Part shown: positions 1 to 9,041 of the stretch, one piece after another | Numbering within the stretch: position 1 is the first letter of the stretch | Layout: the number at the start of each line of letters is the position of its first letter | From: Geodermatophilus ruber | GTDB taxonomy: Bacteria; Actinomycetota; Actinomycetes; Mycobacteriales; Geodermatophilaceae | Length of the DNA: 64,000 nucleotides | Assembly: GCF_900114385.1 (NCBI RefSeq) | Contig: NZ_FOSW01000018.1 | Coordinates: 1-64,000, forward strand | Direction: 5' to 3' | Program-made: the position numbers and the translations under genes | The notes under the pieces: generated by a model | Database searches by the model: none | What the model saw: the letters and a program-made list of their open reading frames with translations, nothing else | Told to the model about the DNA's origin: nothing

Positions 1-177
1 TCTCGATCGGTACAACACCCGGCACTCTGGCCGTCTTCCCACCGCGTCCGCGCTCCGCGTCATGGAGTTCGCGGAGCGGGAAACCGTCCGGTGGGTCCGG
101 GTGTCCCGACGTGTGGCGTCAACGCCGGCCCCGCGGGCCTGCTTCCGGCTGCGCTCGTGGGCTCGCTCACGAGCCAC

Positions 178-801
178 TCAAGCCACGCCGCGCGGCCGGA
201 ACTGCACGCTGACGCGGGGGCCCACGGCTCTGGCGGTCTTCGGGATGCAGTGCTCCCACGTGCGCTGGCACGAGCCGCCCATGACGACGAGGTCCCCGTG
301 CCCCAGGGGGAACCGGATGCTCTCGCCACCCCCGACGGGCCGGAGCATCAGCGGCCGGGGCGAGCCGAACGAGACGATCGCAACCATCGTGTCCACGCTC
401 CGCCCGCGGCCGATGCGGTCGCCGTGCCAGGCCACGCTGTCCCGCCCGTCCCGGTACAGGCACATGCCGGCGCTGACGAACGGCTCCCCGAGCTCGGGCC
501 CGTAGTGGGCGTTGAGCGCGGCGCGCGCCCGCCCGAGCAGCGGGTGCGGCAGCACCTCGTCGCCGCCGTACCACCGCAGCAGCCGGGGGACGGCGACCTC
601 CCGCTCGTACATCTGCCGCCGGTCGGCCCGCCAGCCGATGTCGCCGAGCAGCACCTCGAGCACCGCATCGGAACCGGAGACCCAGCCCGGCAGGTGGTCG
701 ACCCAGGCGCCCCGGTTCAGGTGGTGCCGGGTCCCGGCGAACGGCGTCAGGGCCGGCTCGTCGGCGAGGTCCCAGATCGACGGCTGGTGGGCGAGCGACA
801 T
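178..801 (-). CDS. AlkB-like 2-oxoglutarate/Fe(II) dioxygenase
   Basis: This 207-residue protein looks like an AlkB-family oxidative demethylase, which removes alkyl groups from damaged nucleic acid bases using Fe(II), O2 and 2-oxoglutarate in the cytoplasm. The iron ligands are visible as H126-x-D128 (AWHGD) and H184 (TWEHCIPKT). Arginines in the C-terminal RVSVQFR segment (about 196-202) fit 2-oxoglutarate and substrate binding. The length is normal for the family. It is followed on the same strand by no other gene in the window. The 177 bases to its left hold no gene I can support. The exact substrate (DNA, RNA or protein) cannot be read from the sequence. Confidence 0.85.
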   Translation of the reverse strand: MSLAHQPSIWDLADEPALTPFAGTRHHLNRGAWVDHLPGWVSGSDAVLEVLLGDIGWRADRRQMYEREVAVPRLLRWYGGDEVLPHPLLGRARAALNAHYGPELGEPFVSAGMCLYRDGRDSVAWHGDRIGRGRSVDTMVAIVSFGSPRPLMLRPVGGGESIRFPLGHGDLVVMGGSCQRTWEHCIPKTARAVGPRVSVQFRPRGVA

Positions 802-839
802 GGCCGCAGGCTACGCCGGGTCGAACGTTTGTACGAGTC

Positions 840-3062
840 TCAGGCGATCAACGCCAGCGCGAAGGGCAGCACGCGCGAGGCACCGGCCAGCCGCAGCTCC
901 CGGCCGGCGACGGTCATCGTCCACCGGGAGTCGGCGAGGTCGTCGACGAGCAGCACCGGGCCCTGCACCGAGGACAGCGCCATGCGCAGCTCCGGTCCCA
1001 CGACGATCCGCTGCCACACCCCCGCCAGCCGGAAGGCGCTGTTGCCCCCCGGCCCGCCGGTGGGCCCGCCGTGCGCCAGGGACAGCTCACCGAGGTAGGG
1101 CAGCCGGCCGAGTCGAGCCAGGCCCTCGGCGAGGCCGGTGACCAACCGCGGCCGCCGGCGCGAGGGCACGGCCACGACCGCGGCCGGACGCTCGGCCCAG
1201 TCCCAGGCGGCCAGCACGCGCGCGCAGGCGCGGAGGAGCTCCTCGTCCGGGGGGACGTCGGAGACCGAGCGCTGCACCGGGACGTCGAAGGCGGCGTCCG
1301 GGTCCTCCTCGATCCCCGGCGCCTGCAGGTCCAGAGTGACCGTGCCCCCCACGCCGTCGTCCCCGAGCAGGGTGCGCAGCCGCTGCCCCCAGCCGAGGTC
1401 GGTGAGCCGTGCCACGGCCCGGCCCGGCTCCAGCTGCTCCGCCGGGGCGATCTTTCCCCTCACCTCGACCCCGAGCCGGTCGGCACCGGTCGGCCACTGC
1501 GCCCGCGGCGGCAGCTCCACCCCGGGGCGATCGAGCACCGCGGACGCGGCCTCGGCTGCGCCGGCCGGCACATCGGTCGGGTACCAGGGGCCGGCGCAGA
1601 CGTCGCACCGCCCGCAGGGCGCGGCGGTCGGGTCGTCCAGCGCCTCCTGGAGGAAGGCCATCCGGCACTGCGCCTCGTCGACCGGCCGGGCATAGGTGAT
1701 CATCGCCCGCTGCTCGGCCTCGCGGGTGGTGGCCACGCGCCCGTACCGCTCGCCGTCGTAGACCCACGGCTGCCCGGTCGCCCGCCAGCCGCCCTGCACC
1801 CGCTCCACCGCCCCGTCGACGGCGAGCACCTTGAGCAGCAGCTCCAGCCGCGACCGGCGCACGTCGGCCACCGTCTCCAGCCGGGCCACCGACCACGCCT
1901 TTCCGTCGGCCATCGCCGCGAGCACCGCGGCTGCGTGGTCCTCCCGGGGCATGGACGACGTGGCGAACCACTGCCAGATCGCGAGGTCCTCGGGCCCGGG
2001 CAGCAGCAGGACGTCGGCGTGCTCGACGGCGCGGCCGGCGCGGCCGACCTGCTGGTAGTAACTCACCGGCGAGGACGGCGCGCCGAGGTGGACGACGAAG
2101 CCGAGGTCGGGCTTGTCGAAGCCCATGCCGAGCGCGGAGGTGGCCACCAGCGCCTTGACCCGGTTCTCCCGCAGCGCCGCCTCGGCATCCTTGCGGTCGG
2201 CGTCGTCCAGCCGGCCGGTGTAGGCGCGGACCTCGTACCCGGCGTCCCGCAGCAGCGACGCGGTCTCCTCGGCCGCGGCCACCGTGAGCGTGTAGACGAT
2301 GCCGCTGCCCGGCAGCTGGTCCAGATGCGCGGCCAGCCAGGCCAACCGCGCGCGGTCGGTGGGCAGCCGGAGCACGCCCAACCGCAGCGAGTCACGGGCC
2401 AGCGGCCCGCGCACGGTGGTGACGGAGACCCCGCCGGCGCCCAGCTGCTCGGCGACGTCGGCGACCACCCGCTCGTTGGCCGTGGCCGTCGTCGCCAGGA
2501 CGGGCGTGCCCTCCGGCAGCGCGCCCAGCAGGTCGCGGATGCGCCGGTAGTCGGGGCGGAAGTCGTGCCCCCAGTCGGAGACGCAGTGCGCCTCGTCGAC
2601 GACCAGCAGGCCGCAGCGCTTGACCAGGTCGGGCAGCTGCTCCTCGCGGAAACGCGGGTTGGTCAGCCGCTCGGGGGAGACGAGCAGGACGTCGACCTCG
2701 TCGGCGGCCAGCCGCGCGGCGACGTCGTCCCACTCGGTGGCGTTGGCGCTGGAGATCTCCACCGCCCTGATGCCGGCGCGAGACGCAGCGGCGACCTGGT
2801 CGCGCATCAGCGCGAGCAGCGGGCTGACCAGCAGCGTCGGCCCGGCGCCGCGGCGGCGCAGCAGCGCGGTGGAGACGAAGTAGACCGCCGACTTGCCCCA
2901 GCCGGTGCGCTGGACGACCAGCGCCCGCTGCGACCGCTCGACCAGTGCGGCCACGGCGGCGTCCTGCCCCTCGCGGAACTCCGCGTCGGGACGGCCGGTC
3001 AGCTCGCGGAGAACCTCGAGCGCCTCAGCGGCGAGGGCGGAAGTCGGGGCGGCGGTGCTCAT
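840..3062 (-). CDS. RecQ-like DNA helicase fused to a phosphoribosyltransferase-like domain
   Basis: An ATP-dependent superfamily 2 DNA helicase of the RecQ type, 740 residues. Visible motifs are the P-loop QRTGWGKS (51-58), DEAH (156-159), a TATA box motif, and YYQQVGRAGR (motif VI). A Cys cluster CGRCDVC at about 470-480 fits the RecQ zinc subdomain. The last 150 residues do not look like an HRDC domain. They resemble a type I phosphoribosyltransferase, with the PRPP-binding-like segment VLLVDDLADSRWT near the C-terminus. I chose the ATG at 3062 because the helicase domain begins soon after it; an upstream frame to 3152 is open but overlaps the divergent PHP gene's leader. RecQ-PRTase fusions occur in actinobacteria but their job is not established. 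Confidence 0.88.
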   Translation of the reverse strand: MSTAAPTSALAAEALEVLRELTGRPDAEFREGQDAAVAALVERSQRALVVQRTGWGKSAVYFVSTALLRRRGAGPTLLVSPLLALMRDQVAAASRAGIRAVEISSANATEWDDVAARLAADEVDVLLVSPERLTNPRFREEQLPDLVKRCGLLVVDEAHCVSDWGHDFRPDYRRIRDLLGALPEGTPVLATTATANERVVADVAEQLGAGGVSVTTVRGPLARDSLRLGVLRLPTDRARLAWLAAHLDQLPGSGIVYTLTVAAAEETASLLRDAGYEVRAYTGRLDDADRKDAEAALRENRVKALVATSALGMGFDKPDLGFVVHLGAPSSPVSYYQQVGRAGRAVEHADVLLLPGPEDLAIWQWFATSSMPREDHAAAVLAAMADGKAWSVARLETVADVRRSRLELLLKVLAVDGAVERVQGGWRATGQPWVYDGERYGRVATTREAEQRAMITYARPVDEAQCRMAFLQEALDDPTAAPCGRCDVCAGPWYPTDVPAGAAEAASAVLDRPGVELPPRAQWPTGADRLGVEVRGKIAPAEQLEPGRAVARLTDLGWGQRLRTLLGDDGVGGTVTLDLQAPGIEEDPDAAFDVPVQRSVSDVPPDEELLRACARVLAAWDWAERPAAVVAVPSRRRPRLVTGLAEGLARLGRLPYLGELSLAHGGPTGGPGGNSAFRLAGVWQRIVVGPELRMALSSVQGPVLLVDDLADSRWTMTVAGRELRLAGASRVLPFALALIA

Positions 3063-3142
3063 GGCTCCCGACAGTAGGCACGGCAGCCGACGGAACGGCC
3101 CCCGCGCGGGAACGGTGGACGGAGGAGGAGGATCCACAGGTG

Positions 3143-3961
3143 ATGCGACCACCGGACAACCACGTGCACAGCAGGTGGTCCTGGGACACCGCGGGTTCGG
3201 CGACCATGGTGCGCGCCTGCGAGCGGGCGCTCGCCCAGGGTCTGCCCGCGATCGCCTTCACCGAGCACCTGGACTTCACCGTCTGGGCGCCGGAGGACCG
3301 CGCCACCACCGACGGGCTGGTGGACCGGCACGCGTCCCGGCACGAACCGATCGACGTCGAGGGGTACTTCGCCGAGCTCGCGGAGTGCCGCGAGCGCTTC
3401 CCGGAGCTGCGCATCTGGTCGGGCGTGGAGACCGGCGAACCGCACCTGTTCGCCGCCAGCGTCGCCGCCCACCTCCGGGACGCCCCGGTCGACCGGGTGC
3501 TCGGCTCGCTGCACTCGCTGAGCCTGGACGGGCGGCTCTACGGCGTCGGCCAGCTCCTCTACCGGGACGCCGACGCGACCATGCGCCGCTACCTCGGCGA
3601 GCTGGTCGACATGGTCGAGAGCAGCGCCGTCTTCCAGGTTCTCGCCCACGTCGACTTCCCGCGGCGGTACTGGCCCGGCGGCCGGCAGAAATACGCGGAG
3701 AAGGACTACGAGGAGGAGTACCGGGCGGTGTTCCGCGCGCTGGCCGGCACCGGGCGGGCGCTGGAGGTCAACACCACCAGCCCGCTGGCGTCGGTCGACC
3801 AGGTGCGCTGGTTCTTCGAGGAGGGCGGCGAGGTGGTCAGCTTCGGCAGCGACGCCCACGGGCCGGACGCCGTCGGCCAGCACTTCGACCTCGCGGTGGA
3901 CGTCGTCGAGGCGGCCGGCTTCCGGCCGGGCCGCGATCGGTTCGACTTCTGGCGCCGGTGA
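3143..3961 (+). CDS. PHP-domain phosphoesterase, histidinol-phosphatase-like
   Basis: A PHP-family metal-dependent phosphoesterase of 272 residues. Metal-binding motifs are in order: DNHVHS at the N-terminus, TEHLDF around residue 40, AHVDFPRRY in the middle, and SFGSDAHGPDAVG near the C-terminus. This set is typical of HisJ-type histidinol phosphatases and relatives. A GGAGGAGGAG ribosome site at 3121-3130 precedes two in-frame starts, GTG at 3140 and ATG at 3143; I took the ATG, but the GTG has the better spacing. No histidine biosynthesis genes lie nearby, so a true histidinol phosphatase role is uncertain and another phosphate ester may be the substrate. Confidence 0.82.
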   Translation: MRPPDNHVHSRWSWDTAGSATMVRACERALAQGLPAIAFTEHLDFTVWAPEDRATTDGLVDRHASRHEPIDVEGYFAELAECRERFPELRIWSGVETGEPHLFAASVAAHLRDAPVDRVLGSLHSLSLDGRLYGVGQLLYRDADATMRRYLGELVDMVESSAVFQVLAHVDFPRRYWPGGRQKYAEKDYEEEYRAVFRALAGTGRALEVNTTSPLASVDQVRWFFEEGGEVVSFGSDAHGPDAVGQHFDLAVDVVEAAGFRPGRDRFDFWRR

Positions 3962-4094
3962 GGGCGCCGCAGGTCCGGGCCGCGACGGACGACGACGTCG
4001 CCTCGGTGCAGCGGCCGATCGGCCCGGACGGCGCCCCATCGGCCGAGCCGCGCTGAACCGCGGACTGTCGTCCCGGCCTGCCAGGATCCGCGGC

Positions 4095-4478
4095 ATGGGA
4101 CGACGCAGTGCCGACGCCGATCGGCTCGTGCAGGAGCTCGACCACCCGCTGGAGGAGGGGATCGAGGAGCTCCGGCAGGCGATCCTCGACGTCGATCCCG
4201 ACCTCACCGAGCAGGTGAAGTGGAAGGCGCCGAGCTTCGTGTACGACGGGGAGGACCGCGTCACCTTCCGGCTACGCCCCGGCGACCGGCTGCAGCTGGT
4301 GCTCCACCGCGGGGTCCGGACCAGGCCGGACGGCGCCGGCTTCTCCTTCGACGACCCCTCGGGGCTGATCGCGTGGGCCGCGCCGGACCGGGGTGTGATC
4401 ACGCTGGCGGACCTCGACGCGGTCCGCGAGCACCGCGACGCCGTGGTTTCGCTGGTGGACCGGTGGATCCGCGTGTGA
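4095..4478 (+). CDS. DUF1801 domain protein
   Basis: A 127-residue cytoplasmic protein of the DUF1801 (YdhG-like) family, shown by the N-terminal helix with regularly spaced acidic residues and the family's KWKAPSF segment at about 42-48. It continues as a small alpha/beta domain ending in a helical tail with WIRV. The family fold is known but no reaction has been established. The gene stands alone: the previous gene ends 133 bases upstream and the next begins 54 bases downstream behind its own regulatory site. I see no promoter or regulator that would suggest a role. Confidence 0.8.
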   Translation: MGRRSADADRLVQELDHPLEEGIEELRQAILDVDPDLTEQVKWKAPSFVYDGEDRVTFRLRPGDRLQLVLHRGVRTRPDGAGFSFDDPSGLIAWAAPDRGVITLADLDAVREHRDAVVSLVDRWIRV

Positions 4479-4497
4479 GTCGATCGGGGCAACTACT

Positions 4498-4516
4498 TCA
4501 CCGCTAAGAGAAATCC
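4498..4516 (+). promoter_or_regulatory. shared 19-bp element, carbamate kinase promoter
   Basis: TCACCGCTAAGAGAAATCC lies 16 bases before the GTG start of the carbamate kinase gene, in the AT-rich part of the gap. It matches the hyuA-promoter copy TCAGCGCTAAGGTTTTTCC at 13 of 19 positions and is the weakest of five copies in the window. It has the same orientation relative to its gene as the other four. Confidence 0.5.
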
Positions 4517-4532
4517 CGCTAGGGTCGCCAGG

Positions 4533-5483
4533 GTGACCCCCACCCGCCGCGTCGTGATCGCCCTGGGCGGCAACGCGATGACCGGACCCGACGGCTCGGC
4601 CACCCCCGGCGCCCAGCAGGACGCGATCGCCGCGGCGGCGGTCCACATCGCCGAGGTGGTGGCCACCGGCGTCGAGGTCGTGCTGACCCACGGCAACGGG
4701 CCCCAGGTGGGCAACCTGCTGGTCAAGAACGAGCTGGCCGCGCACGAGGTGCCGCCGGTCCCGCTGGACTGGTGCGTGGCGCAGACCCAGGCGACGATCG
4801 GCTTCACCGTCGCCGACGAGCTGGACGCCGCCCTGGCCGCCCGCGGCCTGCCGCAGCGCACCGCCAGCCTCATCACGCGCACCCTCGTCGACGCCGACGA
4901 CCCGCACTTCCGGGAGCCGTCCAAGCCGGTCGGCCGCTTCCTGACCCGCGAGAAGGCCGAGACGTTCCTCGCGCTCGGCCAGATCTGGGAGGACCGCGGC
5001 GAGCGCGGCTGGCGGCGGGTGGTCGCCTCCCCCGAGCCCCTGTCGGTGATCGACGCCCCGACCGTCTCCGCGCTGGCCGCGGCCGGCTTCGTCGTCGTCT
5101 GCGCCGGCGGTGGCGGCATCCCCGTGGTGGACGACGGCGAGGGCGGCGCGCTGCGCGGTGTCGAGGCGGTCATCGACAAGGACCTGACCGCCGCGCTGCT
5201 GGCGCGGGAGCTCTCCGCCGACACCCTGGTGATCGCCACGGACGTCCCGAACGTGATGGTCGACTTCGGCACCCCGTCGGCCCGGCCGCTGGGCGCGGTC
5301 ACGGCCGCGGAGCTGCGCACGCACGCCGCGGAGGGGCAGTTCGCCCGCGGCAGCATGGGCCCCAAGGTCGACGCCGCGCTGCGCTTCGTCGAAGGCGGCG
5401 GTCGGCGCGCCGTCATCACCAGCCTGGAACACATCTCCGACGCCGTCCGCGGGGACGACGTCGGCACCGTCCTGACCGCCTGA
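4533..5483 (+). CDS. arcC: carbamate kinase
   Basis: Catalyses carbamoyl phosphate + ADP to carbamate + ATP; in catabolism it captures the energy of carbamoyl phosphate. The protein has 316 residues, the usual length. It starts with [10 protein letters not shown], the N-terminal glycine-rich motif of amino acid kinases, and has [11 protein letters not shown] at about 50-60, the [12 protein letters not shown] core, and [10 protein letters not shown] for nucleotide binding. GTG at 4533 is the only start that keeps the first strand. The barbiturase-family gene begins 28 bases downstream, clearly the same transcript. There is no arginine deiminase or ornithine carbamoyltransferase gene here, so the carbamoyl phosphate probably comes from a transcarbamylase other than the arginine pathway; the FdrA/DUF1116 pair with the same promoter element is the obvious candidate. 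Confidence 0.92.
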   Translation: MTPTRRVVIALGGNAMTGPDGSATPGAQQDAIAAAAVHIAEVVATGVEVVLTHGNGPQVGNLLVKNELAAHEVPPVPLDWCVAQTQATIGFTVADELDAALAARGLPQRTASLITRTLVDADDPHFREPSKPVGRFLTREKAETFLALGQIWEDRGERGWRRVVASPEPLSVIDAPTVSALAAAGFVVVCAGGGGIPVVDDGEGGALRGVEAVIDKDLTAALLARELSADTLVIATDVPNVMVDFGTPSARPLGAVTAAELRTHAAEGQFARGSMGPKVDAALRFVEGGGRRAVITSLEHISDAVRGDDVGTVLTA

Positions 5484-5511
5484 TCCGACCACCCGAACCG
5501 GAAGGAATCCG

Positions 5512-6615
5512 ATGCCCGCACCGATCGAGGTCCGCAAGGTCCCGCTGCACAACGTCAGTGACGCCTCCGAGCTGGCCAAGCTCATCGACGAGGGCGTCCT
5601 GGAGGCCGACCGCGTCATCGCGATCATCGGCAAGACCGAGGGCAACGGCGGCATCAACGACTACACCCGGATCATCGCCGACCGCGCCTTCCGCGAGGTG
5701 CTGGAGGAGAAGGGCTCGCGCCCGATGGAGGAGATCAAGCAGATCCCCATCGTGTGGTCCGGCGGCACCGACGGCGTCATCAGCCCGCACGCCACGATCT
5801 TCGCGACCCTGCCCGAGGACTCGGTCGAGAAGACCGACGAGCCGCGGCTGACCGTCGGCTTCGCGATGAGCGAGGTGCTGCTGCCCGAGGACATCGGCCG
5901 CGTCTCGATGGTGGAGAAGGTCGCCGAGGGCGTGCGCCGGGCGATGAAGGAGGCCGGGATCACCGACCCGGCCGACGTCCACTACGTGCAGACCAAGACG
6001 CCGCTGCTGACGATCGACACGATCCGCGACGCCCGCGAGCGCGGGAAGACGACGTACATGAACGAGCCGCACGGCTCGATGGACCTGTCCAACGGCACCA
6101 CCGCGCTGGGCATCGCCGTTGCGCTCGGCGAGATCGAGATGCCGACGCAGGAGCAGATCATGCACGACCTGTCGCTGTACTCCTCGGTGGCGTCCTGCTC
6201 GTCGGGCGTGGAGCTGGACCAGGCGCAGATCGTCGTCGTGGGCAACGCGCGCGGGCACGGCGGCAACTACCGCGTCGGCCACTCGGTCATGAAGGACGCT
6301 CTGGACCAGGACGGCATCTGGGCCGCGATCCGCGATGCCGGCCTCGAGCTGCCCGAGCGGCCGCACCACACCGACCTGGGTGACCGGCTGGTCAACGTCT
6401 TCCTCAAGTGCGAGGCCTCGCCGGACGGCAAGGTCCGTGGCCGGCGCAACGCCATGCTCGACGACTCCGACGTCTCCTGGCACCGCCAGATCAAGGCGAC
6501 CGTCGGCGGCGTGACCGCCTCGGTGACCGGTGACCCGGCGGTCTTCGTCTCCGTCGCCGCCGTGCACCAGGGCCCCTCGGGCGGCGGCCCGGTGGCCGCC
6601 ATCGTGCGCGCGTAA
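5512..6615 (+). CDS. barbiturase / cyanuric acid amidohydrolase family ring-opening hydrolase
   Basis: A 367-residue ring-opening amidohydrolase of the small AtzD/TrzD/barbiturase family. The three-fold repeated fold with one Lys-Ser pair per repeat can be read directly: K41 (IGKTEGNG) with S83 (VWSGGTD), K162 (QTKTPLL) with S230/S231 (SCSSGVE), and K328 (RQIKATVGG) with S356 (GPSGGGP). Family members hydrolyse barbiturate to ureidomalonate or cyanuric acid to carboxybiuret. The neighbour genes favour barbiturate: carbamate kinase lies 28 bases upstream, and a uracil-type permease, a molybdenum hydroxylase and FdrA/DUF1116 share the promoter element. The start has AGGAA 6-7 bases upstream. 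Cyanuric acid remains possible. It is followed by a strong hairpin. Confidence 0.85.
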   Translation: MPAPIEVRKVPLHNVSDASELAKLIDEGVLEADRVIAIIGKTEGNGGINDYTRIIADRAFREVLEEKGSRPMEEIKQIPIVWSGGTDGVISPHATIFATLPEDSVEKTDEPRLTVGFAMSEVLLPEDIGRVSMVEKVAEGVRRAMKEAGITDPADVHYVQTKTPLLTIDTIRDARERGKTTYMNEPHGSMDLSNGTTALGIAVALGEIEMPTQEQIMHDLSLYSSVASCSSGVELDQAQIVVVGNARGHGGNYRVGHSVMKDALDQDGIWAAIRDAGLELPERPHHTDLGDRLVNVFLKCEASPDGKVRGRRNAMLDDSDVSWHRQIKATVGGVTASVTGDPAVFVSVAAVHQGPSGGGPVAAIVRA

Positions 6616-6635
6616 GGCTCAGCCAGCTCCATCGG

Positions 6636-6687
6636 CCTCGGGGAGGTCGGGCTCCGGACGTCGTTCCGGGGCCCGGCCTCCCCGAGG
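6636..6687. terminator. bidirectional hairpin terminator
   Basis: Perfect 11-bp outer arms CCTCGGGGAGG (6636-6646) and CCTCCCCGAGG (6677-6687), with an imperfect inner stem of CCGG-rich sequence. It lies between the convergent ends of the barbiturase-family gene and the F420/NADP reductase-like gene. Confidence 0.7.
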
Positions 6688-6702
6688 TCGTCTCCGGGGC
6701 CG

Positions 6703-7332
6703 TCAGGCCATCGGGCCGACGAGCTGCCAGGCCGTCTGCCACGACCAGCCCCGGGTCGCGTTGAGGGTGATGTTCAGGAACGCCATCTCCTCCAGGGAGC
6801 GGGCGAACCGCAGGCCCTCGACGTCGAGCGGCGCGAAGCCGAGAGACCGAGCGAAATCGCCGACGACACGCCGGGCGGTCTCGTCGTCCCCGGCGATGTG
6901 CACCTGCAGCGGCCGGCCGTTCTCGCTCGGTGCGGCGTACCGGGCCGCCAGGATCGTGTTGAACGCCTTGACGACGGGCGCGCTGCCCGCCGCGCGCTGC
7001 ACCGCCTCGGCGCCGGACGTTCCCTCGATCGCCAGGTCGCTGCAGGTCTCGTCGAGGGGATTGGTGGCGTCGACGACCACGGCGCCGGCCAGGGCGGGAG
7101 CGATCTCCGCCGCCACGAACGGGGCCACGACGGCCGGCACCATCAGGACGACGAGCTCTGCGTGCTCCACCGCGACGACGTTGTTCGCGGCGGGGGTGGC
7201 GCCGATGTCATGCGCGACGGCCCGGGCACGATCCGGGCGCAGGGCCGAGAGGTGGACGTGGTGACCGGCGCGGACGGCCGCGCGGCCGAGGGCGGAGCCC
7301 GCGGTGCCGGCCCCGATGACCGCGATTCGCAT
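6703..7332 (-). CDS. NADPH-dependent F420 reductase-like NAD(P)-binding protein
   Basis: A 209-residue Rossmann protein with the dinucleotide-binding motif MRIAVIGAGTAGSALG at the very N-terminus, the conserved VVVDATNPLD strand-turn at about 88-97, and PVVKAFNT at about 120-127. These are hallmarks of the F420H2:NADP oxidoreductase-like family, members of which swap hydride between NADP and F420 or reduce small substrates. I chose the ATG at 7332 because the beta strand of the Rossmann fold starts there; an in-frame ATG at 7359 would add nine residues. The gene is single, between a terminator and the IclR gene, and its partner is unknown. Confidence 0.75.
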   Translation of the reverse strand: MRIAVIGAGTAGSALGRAAVRAGHHVHLSALRPDRARAVAHDIGATPAANNVVAVEHAELVVLMVPAVVAPFVAAEIAPALAGAVVVDATNPLDETCSDLAIEGTSGAEAVQRAAGSAPVVKAFNTILAARYAAPSENGRPLQVHIAGDDETARRVVGDFARSLGFAPLDVEGLRFARSLEEMAFLNITLNATRGWSWQTAWQLVGPMA

Positions 7333-7459
7333 GGCGCCCCCAGATGCTTGATCGCTCAAGTGATCTGTCGACGCTAGGCGGGTGGACGGGGCCCATCAAC
7401 CCCTCCCGGCGTCAGGGGCCCCTCCACCTGGCGGCCTGATCCGGACCGGGATCCATCCG

Positions 7460-8269
7460 CTACGGCCGGCCCCCCAGGTCGGCGGTGATCCGGTTCGCCG
7501 TCTCCACCAGCAGCGGCACCACCTCTCGCTGCAACTGCCCGCTGCTGGAGCGGCCGGCCGAGGTCGACGACGCCAGCGCCGCGACGACCTGCCCCGTCCG
7601 GTCACGCACGGGGGCCGCGGCCGACAGCAACCCGACCTCGAGCTCCTCGGCCACGATCGACCAGCCCTGCTCGCGGACGCGGGCGAGTTCGGCCCGCAGC
7701 GCCGAGGCGTCGGTCACCGTCCTGGGAGTGATGGGCCGCAGCGGCCGGCGGTTGAGCGCCGAGTCGACGACGTCCCTCGGCGCCCAGGCCAGGAGCACCC
7801 GGCCCATCGAGGTGGCGTACGCAGGCACCCGCGTGCCGACCGAGACGTTGATGCTCATGATCCGGCGCACCGGCACGCGGGCGACGTAGACGGCCTCGTC
7901 GCCGTCCAGCGTCGCCAGCGAGGCCGACTCGTGCGTCTCCTCCGCCAGGCGTAGCAGGTGCGGCTGGGCCAGCTCGATGAGCGCGTGCGAGGCCGTGTAG
8001 TGCTGGCCGATCGCGAGCACGCGGGGGGTCAGCGACCAGCGGCCCCCGGAGCCGCGCACGTACCCCATCCGCTCCAGCGTGATCAGGAAGCGCCGCACCG
8101 CCGGGCGGGAGAAGCCGGTGATCTGCGCCAGCTCGGCCAGCGTCGGCTCGGGATGCTCCTCGTCGAAGGCGAGCAGGACGGCGATCCCACGCTCCAGGCT
8201 CTGCACGTAATCGCGGTCGACCTGGGGGGACGCGCCGGTGGAGACGTCTGCGATGACCATCGGCCTCAT
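7460..8269 (-). CDS. IclR-family regulator of the aromatic cluster
   Basis: A 269-residue IclR-type transcription factor. The N-terminal winged helix-turn-helix is at about 20-85 (TLAELAQITGFSRPAVRRFLITLERMGYV), followed by the effector-binding domain with SINVSVGTRVPAYATSMGRVLLA and the C-terminal AAPVRDRTGQVVAAL motif. This is the PcaR/PobR/CatR subgroup, which responds to aromatic ring-cleavage intermediates. It is divergent from the phenol hydroxylase-catechol operon across a 137-base gap, so it most likely controls that operon and perhaps itself. A second ATG three codons in (8260) has GAGG in front of it and may be the true start. The inducer could be cis,cis-muconate or a phenol; the sequence does not decide. 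Confidence 0.88.
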   Translation of the reverse strand: MRPMVIADVSTGASPQVDRDYVQSLERGIAVLLAFDEEHPEPTLAELAQITGFSRPAVRRFLITLERMGYVRGSGGRWSLTPRVLAIGQHYTASHALIELAQPHLLRLAEETHESASLATLDGDEAVYVARVPVRRIMSINVSVGTRVPAYATSMGRVLLAWAPRDVVDSALNRRPLRPITPRTVTDASALRAELARVREQGWSIVAEELEVGLLSAAAPVRDRTGQVVAALASSTSAGRSSSGQLQREVVPLLVETANRITADLGGRP

Positions 8270-8339
8270 CTTCCTGCACCGGAGGGGTTGACGTGCCGGG
8301 TGACGCGCAGCACACTGCCTGCACGCGCTGCGGTCAGAT

Positions 8340-8356
8340 TGTACGCATAGCGGGCA
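8340..8356. promoter_or_regulatory. candidate IclR operator
   Basis: TGTACGCATAGCGGGCA is an imperfect 17-bp dyad (TG..CGC-ATA-GCG..CA, 5 of 7 arm pairs) in the gap between the divergent IclR and flavin reductase genes. Its position fits an operator, but the assignment is by position and symmetry only. Confidence 0.3.
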
Positions 8357-8406
8357 CGACAGGAACCAGCAGGCACGGCCGGCGAGCTCGACGAGGAGAT
8401 CCCCCG

Positions 8407-8979
8407 ATGCTCGATTCCCGCACGATCCGCACCGCCTTCGGGCGCTTCGCGACCGGCGTCACCGTGGTCACCTGCGCCAAGGACGACGGTCTGCCCCACG
8501 GGGCCACCGTCAACGCCTTCACCGCCGTCTCCCTCGAACCGGCTCTGTGCCAGGTGACGCTCACCCGGCAGTCGAAGGCCTGCGGCTACCTGGAGGACGC
8601 GCCGTTCGCGGTCAACGTCCTGTCCTCGGCGCAGCTCGACACGGCGTGGCACTTCGCGGGCCGGCCGCAGTCCCGGGAGCCGGAATGGGCCGAGGGCCCC
8701 ACCGCCCCCGTTCTCGTGGGCAATGCGGCGACCATCTCGTGCCGGCCGTGGCGCACCTACGACGGTGGCGACCACCTGATCGTCATCGGCGAGGTCGTCG
8801 ACCTGCAGGTCGGCGACGAGGATCCCCTGGTCTTCTTCAGCGGCCGCTTCCGCGAGCTGGCCGCCCCGGCGACCGGCGTCCACTGGGCCGGGTCCATGGA
8901 CTGCCCGGAACTGGGCTGGTTCGACGCCTCGACCACCTTCACGGCGCTCCACGCCCACAAGCACCGCGCCGCCTCCTGA
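8407..8979 (+). CDS. pheA2: flavin reductase component of a two-component phenol hydroxylase
   Basis: A 190-residue flavin reductase of the HpaC/TftC/PheA2 type, which supplies FADH2 to the oxygenase encoded next. The flavin-binding segment is visible: [12 protein letters not shown] at about 10-21, [15 protein letters not shown] at about 30-44, and QSKACGYL and PFAVNVLSS after it. ATG at 8407 follows AGGAG at a normal distance. It begins the rightward aromatic operon, 62 bases before the monooxygenase gene. The gene symbol is by analogy with the Rhodococcus phenol hydroxylase system. Confidence 0.85.
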   Translation: MLDSRTIRTAFGRFATGVTVVTCAKDDGLPHGATVNAFTAVSLEPALCQVTLTRQSKACGYLEDAPFAVNVLSSAQLDTAWHFAGRPQSREPEWAEGPTAPVLVGNAATISCRPWRTYDGGDHLIVIGEVVDLQVGDEDPLVFFSGRFRELAAPATGVHWAGSMDCPELGWFDASTTFTALHAHKHRAAS

Positions 8980-9041
8980 AGCTCGGCACGGCCCCTGCAC
9001 CACAGCAGCACCCGACTCCACCGCCGAAGAAGGGTTCCCCT

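Noticed and set aside
4533-5483. Arginine deiminase pathway
   Set aside because: No arginine deiminase, ornithine carbamoyltransferase or antiporter gene accompanies the carbamate kinase.
7460-8269. The IclR protein as regulator of the 19-bp element regulon
   Set aside because: The element is absent from the gap next to this gene, whose neighbours are the aromatic genes. The regulator of the element is not identifiable in the window.
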